Assembly: GCF_003610915.1 (NCBI RefSeq)
Contig: NZ_NSDJ01000002.1
Span: 558,001-622,000, forward strand
Direction of reading: 5' to 3'
From: Rahnella variigena
GTDB lineage: Bacteria; Pseudomonadota; Gammaproteobacteria; Enterobacterales; Enterobacteriaceae
DNA length: 64,000 nucleotides
This document shows, one piece after another, positions 42,860 to 53,214 of the stretch. Each line of letters starts with the position of its first letter. The first letter of the stretch is position 1. The position numbers and the translations under genes are program-made. The notes beneath the pieces were generated by a model that made no database searches, had not been told where the DNA came from, and saw only the letters and a program-made list of their open reading frames with translations.

Positions 42860-43717
42860 TCAGAAGCCAGAAGGCATGTTTCTCAGAGAAAGTGGCCAGT
42901 CGCCGGGCCAAACGTATTTGTCTTTGAGGATCCTTGCGCTGTATTCAAGACAGATATGAACCGGATAGTCAGGATAAATACGATCCATCGCGTCTGTCAG
43001 CTGTTGTGCATTTTCACTGCGATTCAGCTGGCAGATAAAGTCCTTAATATACTGTCGGGTATAGCTGATAGCGCCGGGATGGAGTGTCAAAGCACGGGAA
43101 GAGTGTCCCGGAATAACGACTTTAGCTTCAAGAGCCTCGAGTTTGTCGAGAGTTTCAAACCATTTTTCCAAAAGTTCCGGCGTACGCATGTCTGCAATCC
43201 AGACATGACAGTCTGCGAACACCAAATCGGACGCAATCAGAGTGCGGCTTGAGGGGATCCATAACGGCGCAATATCAATACAATCCCCGGACATTAACCC
43301 GAGGATCTTGATAATTTCCCCTTCCAGTATCAGTTCATCTTCAGACCATTTTTCTATATCGAATTTAATATTCGCACCATTATTTTTGAGAACAGTATTT
43401 CCCCAATACTCAATCTTAAAATCATAGGCGTCATTAATATCTACAGCTGCTTTTTTATACGCAATGACCCTGGCGTCAGGGTAATGTTGTTTGATGACTT
43501 CAAGCCCCAGATAATGATCAGGATGAAGATGAGTAATGAAGATAAATCTGAGATTACGGTTAAGCTCAATAAGTTCCGCAAGTAACCTGTGGGCATTTGC
43601 GATGGTGAACTGAGCATCAACAAGAATTGCATCATTATCACCATAAATGATTGTCGAAGTGACGCCAAAGCCATCATTTTTATCGCTGCTTAAAAAAACT
43701 TTAGTATTAAGTGCCAT
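42860..43717 (-). CDS. MBL-fold metallo-hydrolase
   Basis: 285 residues. Seen: THLHPDHYLG (metal-binding HxHxDH) near residue 75-84, MSGDCIDIAPLWIPS and VIPGHSS with the third metal histidine, in the order of metallo-beta-lactamase-fold hydrolases. The start at 43717 has AGGAGG 8 bases upstream, so the longer frame to 43774 was dropped. Divergent from the HxlR regulator at 43811 (93 bases), which likely controls it. Substrate unknown. Confidence 0.88.
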   Translation of the reverse strand: MALNTKVFLSSDKNDGFGVTSTIIYGDNDAILVDAQFTIANAHRLLAELIELNRNLRFIFITHLHPDHYLGLEVIKQHYPDARVIAYKKAAVDINDAYDFKIEYWGNTVLKNNGANIKFDIEKWSEDELILEGEIIKILGLMSGDCIDIAPLWIPSSRTLIASDLVFADCHVWIADMRTPELLEKWFETLDKLEALEAKVVIPGHSSRALTLHPGAISYTRQYIKDFICQLNRSENAQQLTDAMDRIYPDYPVHICLEYSARILKDKYVWPGDWPLSLRNMPSGF

Positions 43718-43810
43718 GTTAATTCCTCCTGGTATTGATATTCCTGAAACTCTATATAATGGCCAGGAAATCATATTGTAAAGCAGATACCAGAAAGGAA
43801 GTTAGTATCC

Positions 43811-44215
43811 ATGAAGAAACCCATACAAGATAAAAAAATAGATTATTCAATAAGTAATGATGCCAACAGCCCTCAAAAATTTCTTTTTGAGAGGCTGGCA
43901 AATAAGTGGTATCTGATGATTATATGTGATGTGGAGTTCGAATCGGGGCGGTTTAATCAGATACTAAAACGTAACGGAGAGATTTCACAAAAAATGCTTT
44001 CTCAAACTTTAAAAAACCTTGAAGAAGATGGCATGGTAAGCCGGAAGGTAAATGGGCAGAAGATGCCTGTCGAGGTGGTTTACAGTATTACAGATTTTGG
44101 CGCTGAATTGATTAAGGTAATAAGACCCCTTATTGGCTGGTCAAATGAGAATTTCAGCAGAGTAACCCAATGTCGCAAAGAATACAGGAAGAAGTACAGC
44201 ATTGAGAATACCTGA
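43811..44215 (+). CDS. HxlR-family transcriptional regulator
   Basis: 134 residues, AT-rich. Seen: LFERLANKWYLMIICDV in the first helix, LKRNGEISQKMLSQTLKNLEEDGMVSRKV as the winged-helix core and PVEVVYSITDFGAEL as the wing. It lacks the Cys before the helix seen in YtfH of this window. Divergent from the MBL hydrolase, its likely target. Effector unknown. Confidence 0.88.
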   Translation: MKKPIQDKKIDYSISNDANSPQKFLFERLANKWYLMIICDVEFESGRFNQILKRNGEISQKMLSQTLKNLEEDGMVSRKVNGQKMPVEVVYSITDFGAELIKVIRPLIGWSNENFSRVTQCRKEYRKKYSIENT

Positions 44216-44409
44216 CCTGAGAGATATCTTAAACATTATGAGGCATCAAATTGACCATGATAATGCTTTTTGGAGTGGCCGTTCAGATCCCTTCTGACAG
44301 GAGCACTGTGCCTAAAAATATATTCATTCGAAAATCCGATGAAATTCATTGATATTTTGCGTTTTTCAGATCCTCCCTGATGAACTATCCTTTTATTAAG
44401 GAGATTAAT

Positions 44410-44877
44410 ATGCAACCAAAACTAGAATTTAGCTTCAGCATTAGCGTTGTCGTCGACAAACCCATTGTGGTTTCTAATTCAGCGCGGTCTGGCAAGCGAC
44501 AATTAATCCCCATTCTGGGCGGTCGGGTGTCCGGTGCACTCACTGGTGAAGTTTTGCCTGGTGGCGTAGACAGTCAGATTATTGAACCTGATGGCGTCTG
44601 CAGGCTCTCAGCAAGATATGCCTTACGTGTCAATGAGGGCACGATATACATTGAGAACAATGGCATCCGGCGTGTACCAGAAGCCTTTACAAATAAACTT
44701 TTCACTGATGATATGAGCTTCTTTGATCAGCTTTCTCCATCCGATATCTACTTCAAAACAGTTCCCGTTTTCGAAGTAGATACCTCCGAACTCATGTGGC
44801 TGACAAATTCTATCTTTCTCTGCTCCGCTACCCGTACTGAAGCGGGTGTGAAGCTTGATTTTTATCGCGTTGCTTAA
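44410..44877 (+). CDS. DUF3237 family protein
   Basis: 155 residues. Seen: beta-rich sequence starting QPKLEFSFSISVVVDKPIVV, with GKRQLIPILGGRVSGALTGEVLPGG in the middle and DIYFKTVPVFEVDTS near the end, as in DUF3237 proteins, which are small barrels of unknown function. AAGGAG lies 7 bases before the ATG at 44410; the frame is open to 44380. It lies 26 bases before glutathione peroxidase and may be co-transcribed with it. Confidence 0.8.
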   Translation: MQPKLEFSFSISVVVDKPIVVSNSARSGKRQLIPILGGRVSGALTGEVLPGGVDSQIIEPDGVCRLSARYALRVNEGTIYIENNGIRRVPEAFTNKLFTDDMSFFDQLSPSDIYFKTVPVFEVDTSELMWLTNSIFLCSATRTEAGVKLDFYRVA

Positions 44878-44903
44878 GCGTCTGTCGACGTGAGGATCCC
44901 GAT

Positions 44904-45380
44904 ATGACCACTTTTTATCAACTTTCGGCCACCAGTCTCGAGGGTCAACCTGTCTCTATGGCTGACTACGCCGGCAAGCTGGTTCTGGTGGTTAATACCG
45001 CCAGCCATTGTGGTTTCACGCCACAATACGCAGGCCTTGAAACTCTCTACAAGAAATACGCGACCCGGGGTTTTGTCGTGCTGGGTTTCCCCTGCAACCA
45101 GTTCGGTAAACAGGAACCCGGCGGGGCCGACGAAATCGCGCAAACTTGCCACATCAACTACGGTGTGAGCTTTCCGATGTTCGAAAAAGTGGAGGTTAAC
45201 GGCGCCTCCGCGCACCCGGTGTTCCGTTACCTTAAGGATGAATTGCCCGGCGCACTGGGCGGAAGGATCAAATGGAACTTCACTAAGTTTCTGATCGGAC
45301 GCGACGGAAAACCGCTCAAGCGTTTTGCACCGATCACGACCCCGGAGAAAATGGAAGCGACAATCCTTACTGCACTTTAA
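44904..45380 (+). CDS. Glutathione peroxidase (BtuE-like)
   Basis: 158 residues. Reduces hydroperoxides with thiols. Seen: NTASHCGFTPQY with the peroxidatic Cys (about residue 36), FPCNQFGKQEPG with the Gln, and IKWNFTKFLIGRDG with the Trp/Asn, the catalytic set of the non-seleno family. Many bacterial members use thioredoxin in spite of the name. It follows the DUF3237 gene closely and faces the PACE exporter. Confidence 0.93.
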   Translation: MTTFYQLSATSLEGQPVSMADYAGKLVLVVNTASHCGFTPQYAGLETLYKKYATRGFVVLGFPCNQFGKQEPGGADEIAQTCHINYGVSFPMFEKVEVNGASAHPVFRYLKDELPGALGGRIKWNFTKFLIGRDGKPLKRFAPITTPEKMEATILTAL

Positions 45381-45513
45381 GCAATTTTTGGTTTCGGACT
45401 TCTCTTCACGAAATCTAATTGGGGGCAATTCCACCTGCCCTGCATACAACTTTCACCTAATCTTGAAGCCCTGTTGTTCTTCATGATTTGCCTTTAATAA
45501 AATCAGAATATCA

Positions 45514-45954
45514 TTACGCCGAAGCTTTATTGGCTACAAAACGCCAGCGGATATAATCATAAGTCCAGTTAAAGACTAACGTATAAGGAAGAAAGACGAA
45601 TATCAGCCCTATTTCGACCATGAAAGCCTTAGCTAATGACAAATCGAGTAAAAACATAGCAACTGGCGTCAGAGAAAGTACCAGTACAATTTCAAAAATC
45701 ACGGCATGCAGAATTCTTACTGTAAAATTCCGTTCGAATGCAAAACGCCTTTGAATTGCGTCAAAAATCTTATTGAAGATATAGTTCCAGATTGTTGCGG
45801 TAATCGCGGAGATAACAGAAAGTTTACCAGACTGTAATAAAGAAACTTTCAGAACAGTAGAAATAAAAATGGCGATAACGACATTCCCAAGCAATTCGAA
45901 AAGCACAGCATGAAAAATCCTCTCGGCTGTGCTTTTATTCAACTCCACTTTCAT
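45514..45954 (-). CDS. PACE-family multidrug exporter
   Basis: 146 residues, four hydrophobic helices. Seen: two bacterial-transmembrane-pair repeats with the family motif RIFHAVLFELLG (about 11-22) and RILHAVIFEIVL (about 81-92), both with the conserved His and Glu. PACE exporters such as AceI move biguanides like chlorhexidine or short diamines out of the cell. Single gene. Substrate not visible. Confidence 0.9.
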   Translation of the reverse strand: MKVELNKSTAERIFHAVLFELLGNVVIAIFISTVLKVSLLQSGKLSVISAITATIWNYIFNKIFDAIQRRFAFERNFTVRILHAVIFEIVLVLSLTPVAMFLLDLSLAKAFMVEIGLIFVFLPYTLVFNWTYDYIRWRFVANKASA

Positions 45955-46095
45955 CTTACCCGACTCCCGTTTACCGTAAATGACCTGACGTTAAACGTTG
46001 TAACCTAAACCAATACAAAACACAGCCTTAATCTATCCGATCATTAGCCCATTATCGCGGAACCAGCTTTGACGACCCTTGTTGTTATTATTTTG

Positions 46096-47514
46096 TTATT
46101 GTTGTGTAACAACAGAAACACTGATTTTTTCAGTTCCCAATTCTGGCGAATTCATTTTCTTTCTGGTATGGATTTCCTCAATAATTTTGGCGAAGCGTTC
46201 TTCATTAAGTTTATAAAACACGCCCATAATCACAGCCGCCATCACAGCCAGTACGCAGGGCCAGATAAAAATAAGCTGCCGTAAGCCGAGTAATGTCGCA
46301 CTGCTTTGCACCACGTTAGGAATATAACCAATTTGCGTCAGCATAATTCCTGGCAGAAAACCCGCCAGCGCCGCAGAGATTTTGCGCGAAAAGGTGTAAC
46401 CGGTATACACCGAGCCTTCAGCGCGGATGCCGGTTTTCCATTCGCCGTAATCCACGGTATCCGGCACCAGCGCCCAGTTCAGGCTGTTAACAAAGGCGGT
46501 GCCAAAGAACGCCATGCAGGAAAACAGCACAAAACTTAACGAGCTGTTTCCCCAGAGAAAATTGAAAATATCGCCGGTCGCCCACAACAGTAATCCGCCC
46601 AGATATACCTGCTTTTTGCCAAAACGTTTCACGCAACCGGGCACCAGAAAAACGCCGAGCAGAATACAGCCCATACTGAAAAAGCCCATCCACGACAGCA
46701 GATGAATATCATTGAGGACGTACTGCGTGTAATACACCTGGATCGCCAGTTTGATATTAAACGCCGCCAGCGTGCAGAGGTTGGCCAGACACAACACCAG
46801 CAACGGCGGATTGCGAAATATGGCGCGAAACGACCGCAGAATGCCGGATTTATGCCCCGCTGGCGTGAGTTCAACGTAACGTTCCCGGACGCCGCGATAA
46901 CACCAGCCCATACACAGGATGCCGCAGGTGGCGAAAATCAGCGCAGCGGAGAAATATCCCACCGGGGGAGAGTGACCCAATAACGCCTGCACCGGCATAA
47001 ATCCCACGGTACACAGCAGTAACCCAAGCGTGGCACCGCCCTGACGCCAGGCCGCAAGTTGTGCCCTTTCATGCGGATTTTTGGTGATGGCGGGCACCAT
47101 CGCACCGTACGAACAGTTCATCAGGCTGTAGAACAGGCCGAACAGCATAAACAGTACGGTGGCGAGCGCCGTTTTCACCGGCAGGCCAAAATCATTCGCC
47201 ATAAACTGCGCAGTCGCCACCAGTCCCACCGGCACCGAGGCATACAGAATAAACGGCCTGAACTTGCCCCGCGCGCCGATATGGCGGCGGGAATCGAGCA
47301 ATACGCCGGTCAGCATATCGGTGAAGGCGGTGAAAAACTTCGCCACCAGAAAGATGATGCCGCCATAAAATGCTGGCATGCCCAGCTCATCGGTATAAAA
47401 CTTCAGCAGATAAAGTGTCCCGATGCACAGCATCAGGTTCGAGCCAAAATCGCCCATTCCATAGGCGCACTTCTCACGCAGGGTCAGCGGATCAGGGTGA
47501 TGTAAATCCTTCAT
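46096..47514 (-). CDS. yihO: Sulfoquinovose/SQ-glycoside importer YihO (GPH family)
   Basis: 472 residues, about 12 helices. Seen: LTLREKCAYGMGDFGSNLMLCIGTLYLLKFYTDELGMPA, close to E. coli YihO along its length, and the family loop GKFRPFILY. Brings sulfoquinovose or its glycerol glycoside into the cytosol. Last gene of the yih operon. GAGGAT precedes the ATG. A GC-rich hairpin separates it from yihP. Confidence 0.93.
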   Translation of the reverse strand: MKDLHHPDPLTLREKCAYGMGDFGSNLMLCIGTLYLLKFYTDELGMPAFYGGIIFLVAKFFTAFTDMLTGVLLDSRRHIGARGKFRPFILYASVPVGLVATAQFMANDFGLPVKTALATVLFMLFGLFYSLMNCSYGAMVPAITKNPHERAQLAAWRQGGATLGLLLCTVGFMPVQALLGHSPPVGYFSAALIFATCGILCMGWCYRGVRERYVELTPAGHKSGILRSFRAIFRNPPLLVLCLANLCTLAAFNIKLAIQVYYTQYVLNDIHLLSWMGFFSMGCILLGVFLVPGCVKRFGKKQVYLGGLLLWATGDIFNFLWGNSSLSFVLFSCMAFFGTAFVNSLNWALVPDTVDYGEWKTGIRAEGSVYTGYTFSRKISAALAGFLPGIMLTQIGYIPNVVQSSATLLGLRQLIFIWPCVLAVMAAVIMGVFYKLNEERFAKIIEEIHTRKKMNSPELGTEKISVSVVTQQ

Positions 47515-47526
47515 AGTCGATCCTCA

Positions 47527-47546
47527 CAGCGCCCCGCAGGGCGCTG
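47527..47546 (-). repeat. Intercistronic hairpin between yihP and yihO
   Basis: CAGCGCCC-CGCA-GGGCGCTG, a perfect 8-bp stem with a 4-base loop in the 46-base gap. No U-run; it may set relative mRNA stability of the two genes. Confidence 0.55.
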
Positions 47547-47560
47547 ACACAGTGAATGCC

Positions 47561-48946
47561 TTATGCCGTCTGCCTGCGCTGCTCGATTTCCGCCACGATG
47601 CGCACGTACATTTTCTCGTTGAGGTTATAAAAACAGCCCATCGCCACGATAGTGATCGCTGCCAGCGCGCAGGGATAAATGAAGATCAGCTGGCGCAACC
47701 CTTCCTGCGTAGCCGCCGACTGCACCACGTTAGGCACATAGCCGATTTGCGTCAGCATCAGGCCGGGGAAGAACCCCGCCAGCGCCTGCGAGACTTTACG
47801 AAAGAAGGTGAAACCGGTGTAGACCGTACCTTCTGAACGCACGCCGGTGCGCCATTCGCCGTATTCCACCGTATCGGACACCAGCGCCCAGTTCAGGCTG
47901 TTGACGAATGCCGAACCGAAGAACGCCAGGCAGGAGAACGCGACAAAACTGACCGATCCGCTGCCGTAGAAGTAGTTAAGAATGTCGCCGACAATCCACA
48001 GCGCCAGACCGCCGATATAGACTTTTTTCTTGCCGAAGCGGCGCACGGCGGCGGGCATCAGGAACACGCCGATGAAAATGCAGCCCATGCTGAAAAAGCC
48101 CATGTAGGAAAGCAGGATCGGATCGTTAAGCACGTACTGCGTGTAATACACCTGAATCGCCAGTTTGACGTTGAACGCGCCGAGCGTGCAGAGGTTCGCG
48201 ATGCACAGGATGAACAGCGGACGGTTACCGGCGATCGCGCGAAACGACTGCAACAACCCCGGCTTTTGCGCAGGATCCTGCGGCTGCGCTTCGACATAAC
48301 GCTCTTTCACACCGGCATAACACAGCCACATAAACAGCAAGCCCACCAGTGAGAACAGCGTCGCGGCAAAAATATAACCGCGCTGCGAACTGCCTTCGAG
48401 CAGATTCATTACCGGCACAAACCCGACGGTACACAACAACAGCCCCAGCGTGGCACCGCCCTGTCGCCACGCCGCGAGTGAGGCGCGTTCGTCGGGATTT
48501 TTAGTGATGGCGGGCACCATCGCGCCATAGGAGCAATTCATCATGCTGAAGAATAAGCCGTACAGCATAAAGAGCAGCGTCGCCACCAAGGTCTTACCGG
48601 TAATCTCCAGTGGAGTGCCGACGAAATTGGCGACGGCCAGCAACGTCACCGGAAATGCAGCGTATAACACGAAGGGGCGAAATTTACCTTTCGGCCCGAT
48701 TTTGCGGCGCGAATCCAGCATGATGCCGGTGCCCATATCGGTAAACGCGGTAAAGAATTTGGCGATCAAAAAGATAATGCCGCCGTAAGTCCCCGGCAAA
48801 CCGAGTACGTCAGTGTAGAATTTCAGCAGATACAGCGTGCCGATATCGAGCAGGATATTGGAGCCTAAATCCCCCATGCCGTAGGCCAATTTTTCCCTGA
48901 AAGGCAGGCGCAGCGTCGCAGGGTTTTCCGGTGTTGTCTGACTCAT
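47561..48946 (-). CDS. yihP: GPH-family transporter YihP of the sulfoquinovose locus
   Basis: 461 residues. Seen: LRLPFREKLAYGMGDLGSNILLDIGTLYLLKFYTDVLGLPG, as in E. coli YihP, GKFRPFVLY, and the C-terminal LNEKMYVRIVAEIEQRR. It is a paralogue of the adjacent YihO. The division of labour between YihO and YihP is unsettled; YihP has been linked to the uptake of DHPS or SQ glycosides. AGGAG precedes the ATG. Confidence 0.92.
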   Translation of the reverse strand: MSQTTPENPATLRLPFREKLAYGMGDLGSNILLDIGTLYLLKFYTDVLGLPGTYGGIIFLIAKFFTAFTDMGTGIMLDSRRKIGPKGKFRPFVLYAAFPVTLLAVANFVGTPLEITGKTLVATLLFMLYGLFFSMMNCSYGAMVPAITKNPDERASLAAWRQGGATLGLLLCTVGFVPVMNLLEGSSQRGYIFAATLFSLVGLLFMWLCYAGVKERYVEAQPQDPAQKPGLLQSFRAIAGNRPLFILCIANLCTLGAFNVKLAIQVYYTQYVLNDPILLSYMGFFSMGCIFIGVFLMPAAVRRFGKKKVYIGGLALWIVGDILNYFYGSGSVSFVAFSCLAFFGSAFVNSLNWALVSDTVEYGEWRTGVRSEGTVYTGFTFFRKVSQALAGFFPGLMLTQIGYVPNVVQSAATQEGLRQLIFIYPCALAAITIVAMGCFYNLNEKMYVRIVAEIEQRRQTA

Positions 48947-48959
48947 TATTATTCTCCTT

Positions 48960-48995
48960 CACCTGCCGGAGCGATGTCCTGAACCCCGGCGGGTG
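48960..48995 (-). repeat. Intercistronic hairpin between yihQ and yihP
   Basis: CACCTGCCGG pairs with CCGGCGGGTG (one G-U) across a 16-base loop in the gap between the two genes. Second such hairpin in this operon. Confidence 0.5.
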
Positions 48996-49002
48996 AGCCT
49001 TA

Positions 49003-51039
49003 TCAGAGGTAACGTAATTCGCCGAACAGCGCTGACCACTCGCTGTCTGCACGATAAAAGACCGGTGGTTTACCCAGCGGCGCAACCACGGTGACATCGC
49101 CGCCATGATGAGTTTCGCCTGTCCAGGCGTTGATCCAGGTATCCTGCGGCAGATACAGCGACCACTCGCTGCGCCCTTCTTCATGCACCGGTGCCACCAG
49201 CAGATCGCGGCCAAACAGGTACTGGTATTTCAGCGTGTAGGTACGGGCATCGTCTTCATAATGCAGGAACAGTGGCCGCATCACCGGCAAACCGCTCTGG
49301 CTGTTATGCTTCACGGCCTGTCTGATGTAAGGCTTGAGATGAGTGAACACGCCGGTCATGCGGGCGAAATGCGCGATGGTTTCGGCATCGCCGTCAAACT
49401 GCCAGTTGTCGCCCGGACGGTTGCCTTCGTGGGTGCGCATCATCGGCGTGAAAGCGCTGAAATCGCACCAGCGCAGCAGCAGTTCTTTGCTGCGTTTCAT
49501 GTCGAACAGCGTGGTGTAACCGCCGATATCGCTGTGATGCAGACCGTGGCCGCTCATCGCCAGCGATAATGCTGCCGGGATCACCGAGGCCAGCCCGTCG
49601 TCCAGGCTCCAGTCAACGTTCTGATCGCCTGCCCACATCATGGTCGAGTATTTCTGGCTGCCGGTGTAACCGGCGCGCATAAAGAACAGCACCTCGCCGA
49701 GTTTGCCGGTTTCCTGCAAGGCTTCGTAGTTGCACTTCGCCCACAGCGCGGGCCAGGCGTTATGCATGATTTCCGCGCTGACGCCGTTATGCAGAAAAGT
49801 ATCGGTTGGCAGATATTCGCCAAAATCCGCCATCCAGCCGCCGCAGCCCAGTTCAATCAGGTTCTTCTTGATGACGTTTTTAAACCACTCATAGGCCGCG
49901 GGATGGGTCAGATCGACCACGCCTGCGTAAAACTCACCGAACTCAACGTGGTAATCCGCGCCGCTGGCATCTTTGGTCAGATAGCCGTGTTCTGATGCTT
50001 CTGCGCACAAATCACGATCGCTGGCGACGTACGGATTGATGTAAGAAAGAAACTGCACGCCCTCTTCTTTCCACTGAGCGATACGTTCGTCGAGTTGCGG
50101 ATACAGCTCGCGGTTCCACTTCCAGTTCCACATCACGCGTTTGCCGAACGAGGTCATGCGGATACCTGACCAGTCCTGCGCCCAGATGCCATTGACTTTC
50201 ACACCGCCCTGGCGCATCACGTCGAGTTTTTGCTGGCAGATTTCCGTGCCGCCCTGAACGCCCAGCGTCACGCCGTCGTATACCCAGTCCGGCAATTCCG
50301 GCTGGCGACCTAACAAGGCGGTGAGTTTTTCCAGCAGACTGATACAGCTGTCGGCGCATTCAAAACGCAGTGTGGCGTTATCTTCCCAGAAGGCCAGTTC
50401 GTGATAGTCCGGCGCACTGAAATCGAAATTCATATAGCCGCTGTTTTCAACGTGGCAGTAAAACTTCTGCGTGCTGACAAAGGTTGGCTGCGGGAAGAAC
50501 GTCCAGTAATAGTCGCCGCCTGCGTTCTCTTTGCAGTCGGCCTGCCAGGTGACATAGGTTTGTTTGTTACGCCCGACGCCCTGCTCGCTGGTCCACAACG
50601 GGAAGGGTTTGCCGCGCAAATCAAAGTAAGAAAACTGTTCACCGCAGCCGTAAATATGATCTTGCGGTTCTGCCGCCAGACGCAGCCAGATGCGGTTGTG
50701 CGCGCGGTTGTCGTTTTGCAGGTTGAGCTGTAAACGCCCGCTGTCATCGGTGGTGATCGCAAGCCTCGCGCTGAGCGTATCGCCCCGGCTGAAATGCAGG
50801 TCCCATCCCGCAGGGTGCGCGATAATTTTTACATCGGTCAGGGCAACCTTTTCATTCAGGCGGTCTTTAATGCTGAAATTGCCACGGAACATGTCGATAA
50901 CCGCCTCGCCAGCGCCAATCCATAAACAGGGCGCTTGCGCGGTGTGACGTAAAATCTGGCGCTGCTGATAAATCAGCGAAAATTCATTATTACCGGCGAT
51001 AAATTCAATCTGAGTATTTTTATTTTGTAGGGTACTCAT
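49003..51039 (-). CDS. yihQ: Sulfoquinovosidase YihQ (GH31)
   Basis: 678 residues, as in E. coli YihQ, and nearly gap-free with it. Releases sulfoquinovose from SQ glycerol and sulfolipid-derived glycosides in the cytosol. Seen: nucleophile Asp405 in WMADFGEYLP and acid/base Asp472 in MMWAGDQNVDW; the sulfonate-binding stretch around WAQDWSGIRMTSFGKR and Trp304 is kept. ATG at 51039 has GGAG just upstream; the frame extends to 51141 without support. Sits between yihS and yihP. Confidence 0.96.
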   Translation of the reverse strand: MSTLQNKNTQIEFIAGNNEFSLIYQQRQILRHTAQAPCLWIGAGEAVIDMFRGNFSIKDRLNEKVALTDVKIIAHPAGWDLHFSRGDTLSARLAITTDDSGRLQLNLQNDNRAHNRIWLRLAAEPQDHIYGCGEQFSYFDLRGKPFPLWTSEQGVGRNKQTYVTWQADCKENAGGDYYWTFFPQPTFVSTQKFYCHVENSGYMNFDFSAPDYHELAFWEDNATLRFECADSCISLLEKLTALLGRQPELPDWVYDGVTLGVQGGTEICQQKLDVMRQGGVKVNGIWAQDWSGIRMTSFGKRVMWNWKWNRELYPQLDERIAQWKEEGVQFLSYINPYVASDRDLCAEASEHGYLTKDASGADYHVEFGEFYAGVVDLTHPAAYEWFKNVIKKNLIELGCGGWMADFGEYLPTDTFLHNGVSAEIMHNAWPALWAKCNYEALQETGKLGEVLFFMRAGYTGSQKYSTMMWAGDQNVDWSLDDGLASVIPAALSLAMSGHGLHHSDIGGYTTLFDMKRSKELLLRWCDFSAFTPMMRTHEGNRPGDNWQFDGDAETIAHFARMTGVFTHLKPYIRQAVKHNSQSGLPVMRPLFLHYEDDARTYTLKYQYLFGRDLLVAPVHEEGRSEWSLYLPQDTWINAWTGETHHGGDVTVVAPLGKPPVFYRADSEWSALFGELRYL

Positions 51040-51056
51040 GATGGTCTCCGTGATGT

Positions 51057-52298
51057 TTATTTTGCATTGATGTCCAGCAGACCGGCGGCCACGGCAGGTG
51101 CCAGCCCCGGTGCCAGCGGCAGACGCGGGATCACCAGGCAATGCAGAAGATGATAAATATCCTGTTTACCGTCCCAGACTTTGGTGGTCACTTTGTTGTC
51201 GGTATCCAGCTCCTGCCACCACGAGCCATTTTCGAAGTCCATCAGGTATTTCACGCAGTATTCCCACCAGGTCTGATACCAGCTTTCGTATTGCGCCTCG
51301 CCGGTCAGGCAATGCAGCGCATACGCGGTACCCATCGCCTCCACAATGGGCCAGCGCACGCGTTCGCGCACGATAGGCTGCCCGTCCCAGTCAACGGAAT
51401 AAACAAAACCGTCTGCGCCGTCCGGTGCCCAGGCATCGCGGATCGTGGCGTGGAACAACCCTTTGGCATCTTCCAGCAACCAGTCCGGTGGCGTTTCAAA
51501 ACGAGCCTCGAGCGCGGCGTGAAGGTGTAGCATCAGGCGTCCCCATTCGATCCAGTGCCCCGGCGTGCCGCCATAAGCGCGAAAACGGTGCGCAGGATTG
51601 TCTTTGTTGTAATCGCGGATCGGCTTCCACTGCGTATCAAAATGCTCATTTACGCGAAACTCGCCGCGACGGGCGACGTCATGAATGATCACCGAGGCGA
51701 TTCTCAGTGCGCGATCCAGCCATTTGCGCTCGTGCGTGACGTCGTAAACGATCAGGAAGGCTTCAACCGCGTGCATGTTGGCATTACCGCCGCGATAGGC
51801 TTCGGTTTCGGTGAAGGCTTCATCCCACGACTCGAGACACATCTGTTCGTCTTCACTCCAGAAGTACTTTTCGATCACGCCGATGGCCTGATCGAGTAAT
51901 TTTCTGGCCTCAGGATGGCCGGTGGTGACGGCGCTGGCCGCGCCCAGCAGCACAAAGAAATGCTGATAGCCCTGTTTTGAAGCATCCACTACGCCTTCAT
52001 CATTCACGCAGGCGTACCAGCCGCCGTGCTGTTTATCCGCCAGCGCGCCATTGAGCGCACGGATACCGTGATCGACCAGCGAATACGCGCCGGGACGCCC
52101 CATACCTGCGGCAACGGAATAGACGTGCAGCATGCGGGCGGTGATCCATAAATGCGTGCCCATATCTGTCCGCACTTGTCCGTTATTGCCCAGCCAGCCG
52201 AAGCCGGTGGGCACGGCGGCATTTTTGCCAAAATCGAAAATCCGGTCGGTTTCCTGCTCAAGCCAGCGATGGTGGCTCATCGTGTTAAACCATTTCAT
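51057..52298 (-). CDS. yihS: Sulfoquinovose isomerase YihS
   Basis: 413 residues, the same length as in E. coli, (alpha/alpha)6-barrel of the AGE/N-acylglucosamine epimerase group. Converts sulfoquinovose to 6-deoxy-6-sulfofructose. Seen: start [24 protein letters not shown] and the conserved active-site histidines in GTPGHWIEW and [15 protein letters not shown] lies before the ATG. Follows yihT by 15 bases; E. coli has yihR between yihS and yihQ, but here the two are only 17 bases apart. Confidence 0.96.
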   Translation of the reverse strand: MKWFNTMSHHRWLEQETDRIFDFGKNAAVPTGFGWLGNNGQVRTDMGTHLWITARMLHVYSVAAGMGRPGAYSLVDHGIRALNGALADKQHGGWYACVNDEGVVDASKQGYQHFFVLLGAASAVTTGHPEARKLLDQAIGVIEKYFWSEDEQMCLESWDEAFTETEAYRGGNANMHAVEAFLIVYDVTHERKWLDRALRIASVIIHDVARRGEFRVNEHFDTQWKPIRDYNKDNPAHRFRAYGGTPGHWIEWGRLMLHLHAALEARFETPPDWLLEDAKGLFHATIRDAWAPDGADGFVYSVDWDGQPIVRERVRWPIVEAMGTAYALHCLTGEAQYESWYQTWWEYCVKYLMDFENGSWWQELDTDNKVTTKVWDGKQDIYHLLHCLVIPRLPLAPGLAPAVAAGLLDINAK

Positions 52299-52313
52299 TT
52301 TCCACTCCTTTCG

Positions 52314-53192
52314 TTAACGGCGGCGCGCCATCATCTCGTCCACAATGTCGCCCAGACGCTGCAATTTCGGCGCGGAAATATCCCTGAGCATGAGTTCGGT
52401 ATCAGGTAAACCGACCACAGATGACCAGACCGCACGGCCTGCGAGAAAACCGGATGCGCCCGCCGTCATAGCGACACTGACCGCACGCGGGAAGAGTTTT
52501 TCATCAACGCCGGAGGAGAGGATCACCCACGGCATATGAATATGTTCATTGAGGTGTTGTGAGGCGCGCAGCAGTTCAGCCTGCGTGCCGCGCCCGCTGA
52601 GCGGCATTTCGACTTTATAAAGGTCAGCGCCGCTGTCACCGAGTTCTTTCGCGGCATCAATAATCGCCTGTTCGCGGTCAAATTTATCGCCACGACGCGG
52701 CGGCCTGACGACCGGCTCGATAATGCTCAGCAATCCGTGCGCATGGCAGCGCTGATTGAATTCTTTCACCTTCTCAAGACGCTGTTGCGGGTCTTCATCG
52801 CTGCGCCACAGCACCAGCAGTTTCAGCGCCTTGCCGCCGTTTTCCCTGACCTGTTGCGGATCCACATTTTTGTCGATCACCACGCTGTCGACCGGAACGC
52901 CATTGCCCGGAATAAATTCGTCTGCCGCGACAATCATCGCGCAGTTCTTTGCAATGGCCTGCTGCTCAACAATCTGGCGGTAACAGAACTGCTGATCGAC
53001 CAGAATCGCTGAGGCGTACGGTGATAGAATCCGTGCGGCATTGACTTTAAAATCAGTAAGAACCTGATCGGCGACCGGCGCTTTCGCACCCGCGGCCACG
53101 AACATTAAGCGCATCGCTTCGCGCTGATCGACCGCCAGCATGGCGAAACCGCCGGAAGGACGGGTGATATCGTTAAGGCTGTATTGAGTCAT
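52314..53192 (-). CDS. yihT: Sulfofructose-1-phosphate aldolase YihT
   Basis: 292 residues, TIM barrel. Splits 6-deoxy-6-sulfofructose 1-phosphate into dihydroxyacetone phosphate and 3-sulfolactaldehyde. Seen: [38 protein letters not shown] and [14 protein letters not shown] with the Schiff-base Lys of class I aldolases. Almost colinear with E. coli YihT. AAGGAA lies before the ATG. Confidence 0.96.
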   Translation of the reverse strand: MTQYSLNDITRPSGGFAMLAVDQREAMRLMFVAAGAKAPVADQVLTDFKVNAARILSPYASAILVDQQFCYRQIVEQQAIAKNCAMIVAADEFIPGNGVPVDSVVIDKNVDPQQVRENGGKALKLLVLWRSDEDPQQRLEKVKEFNQRCHAHGLLSIIEPVVRPPRRGDKFDREQAIIDAAKELGDSGADLYKVEMPLSGRGTQAELLRASQHLNEHIHMPWVILSSGVDEKLFPRAVSVAMTAGASGFLAGRAVWSSVVGLPDTELMLRDISAPKLQRLGDIVDEMMARRR

Positions 53193-53214
53193 TTAACTTT
53201 CCTTGGTTAATGCG

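Noticed and set aside
42660..42911. 83-residue minus-strand frame between padC and the MBL gene
   Set aside because: Overlaps both neighbours, no ribosome site, no recognisable domain.
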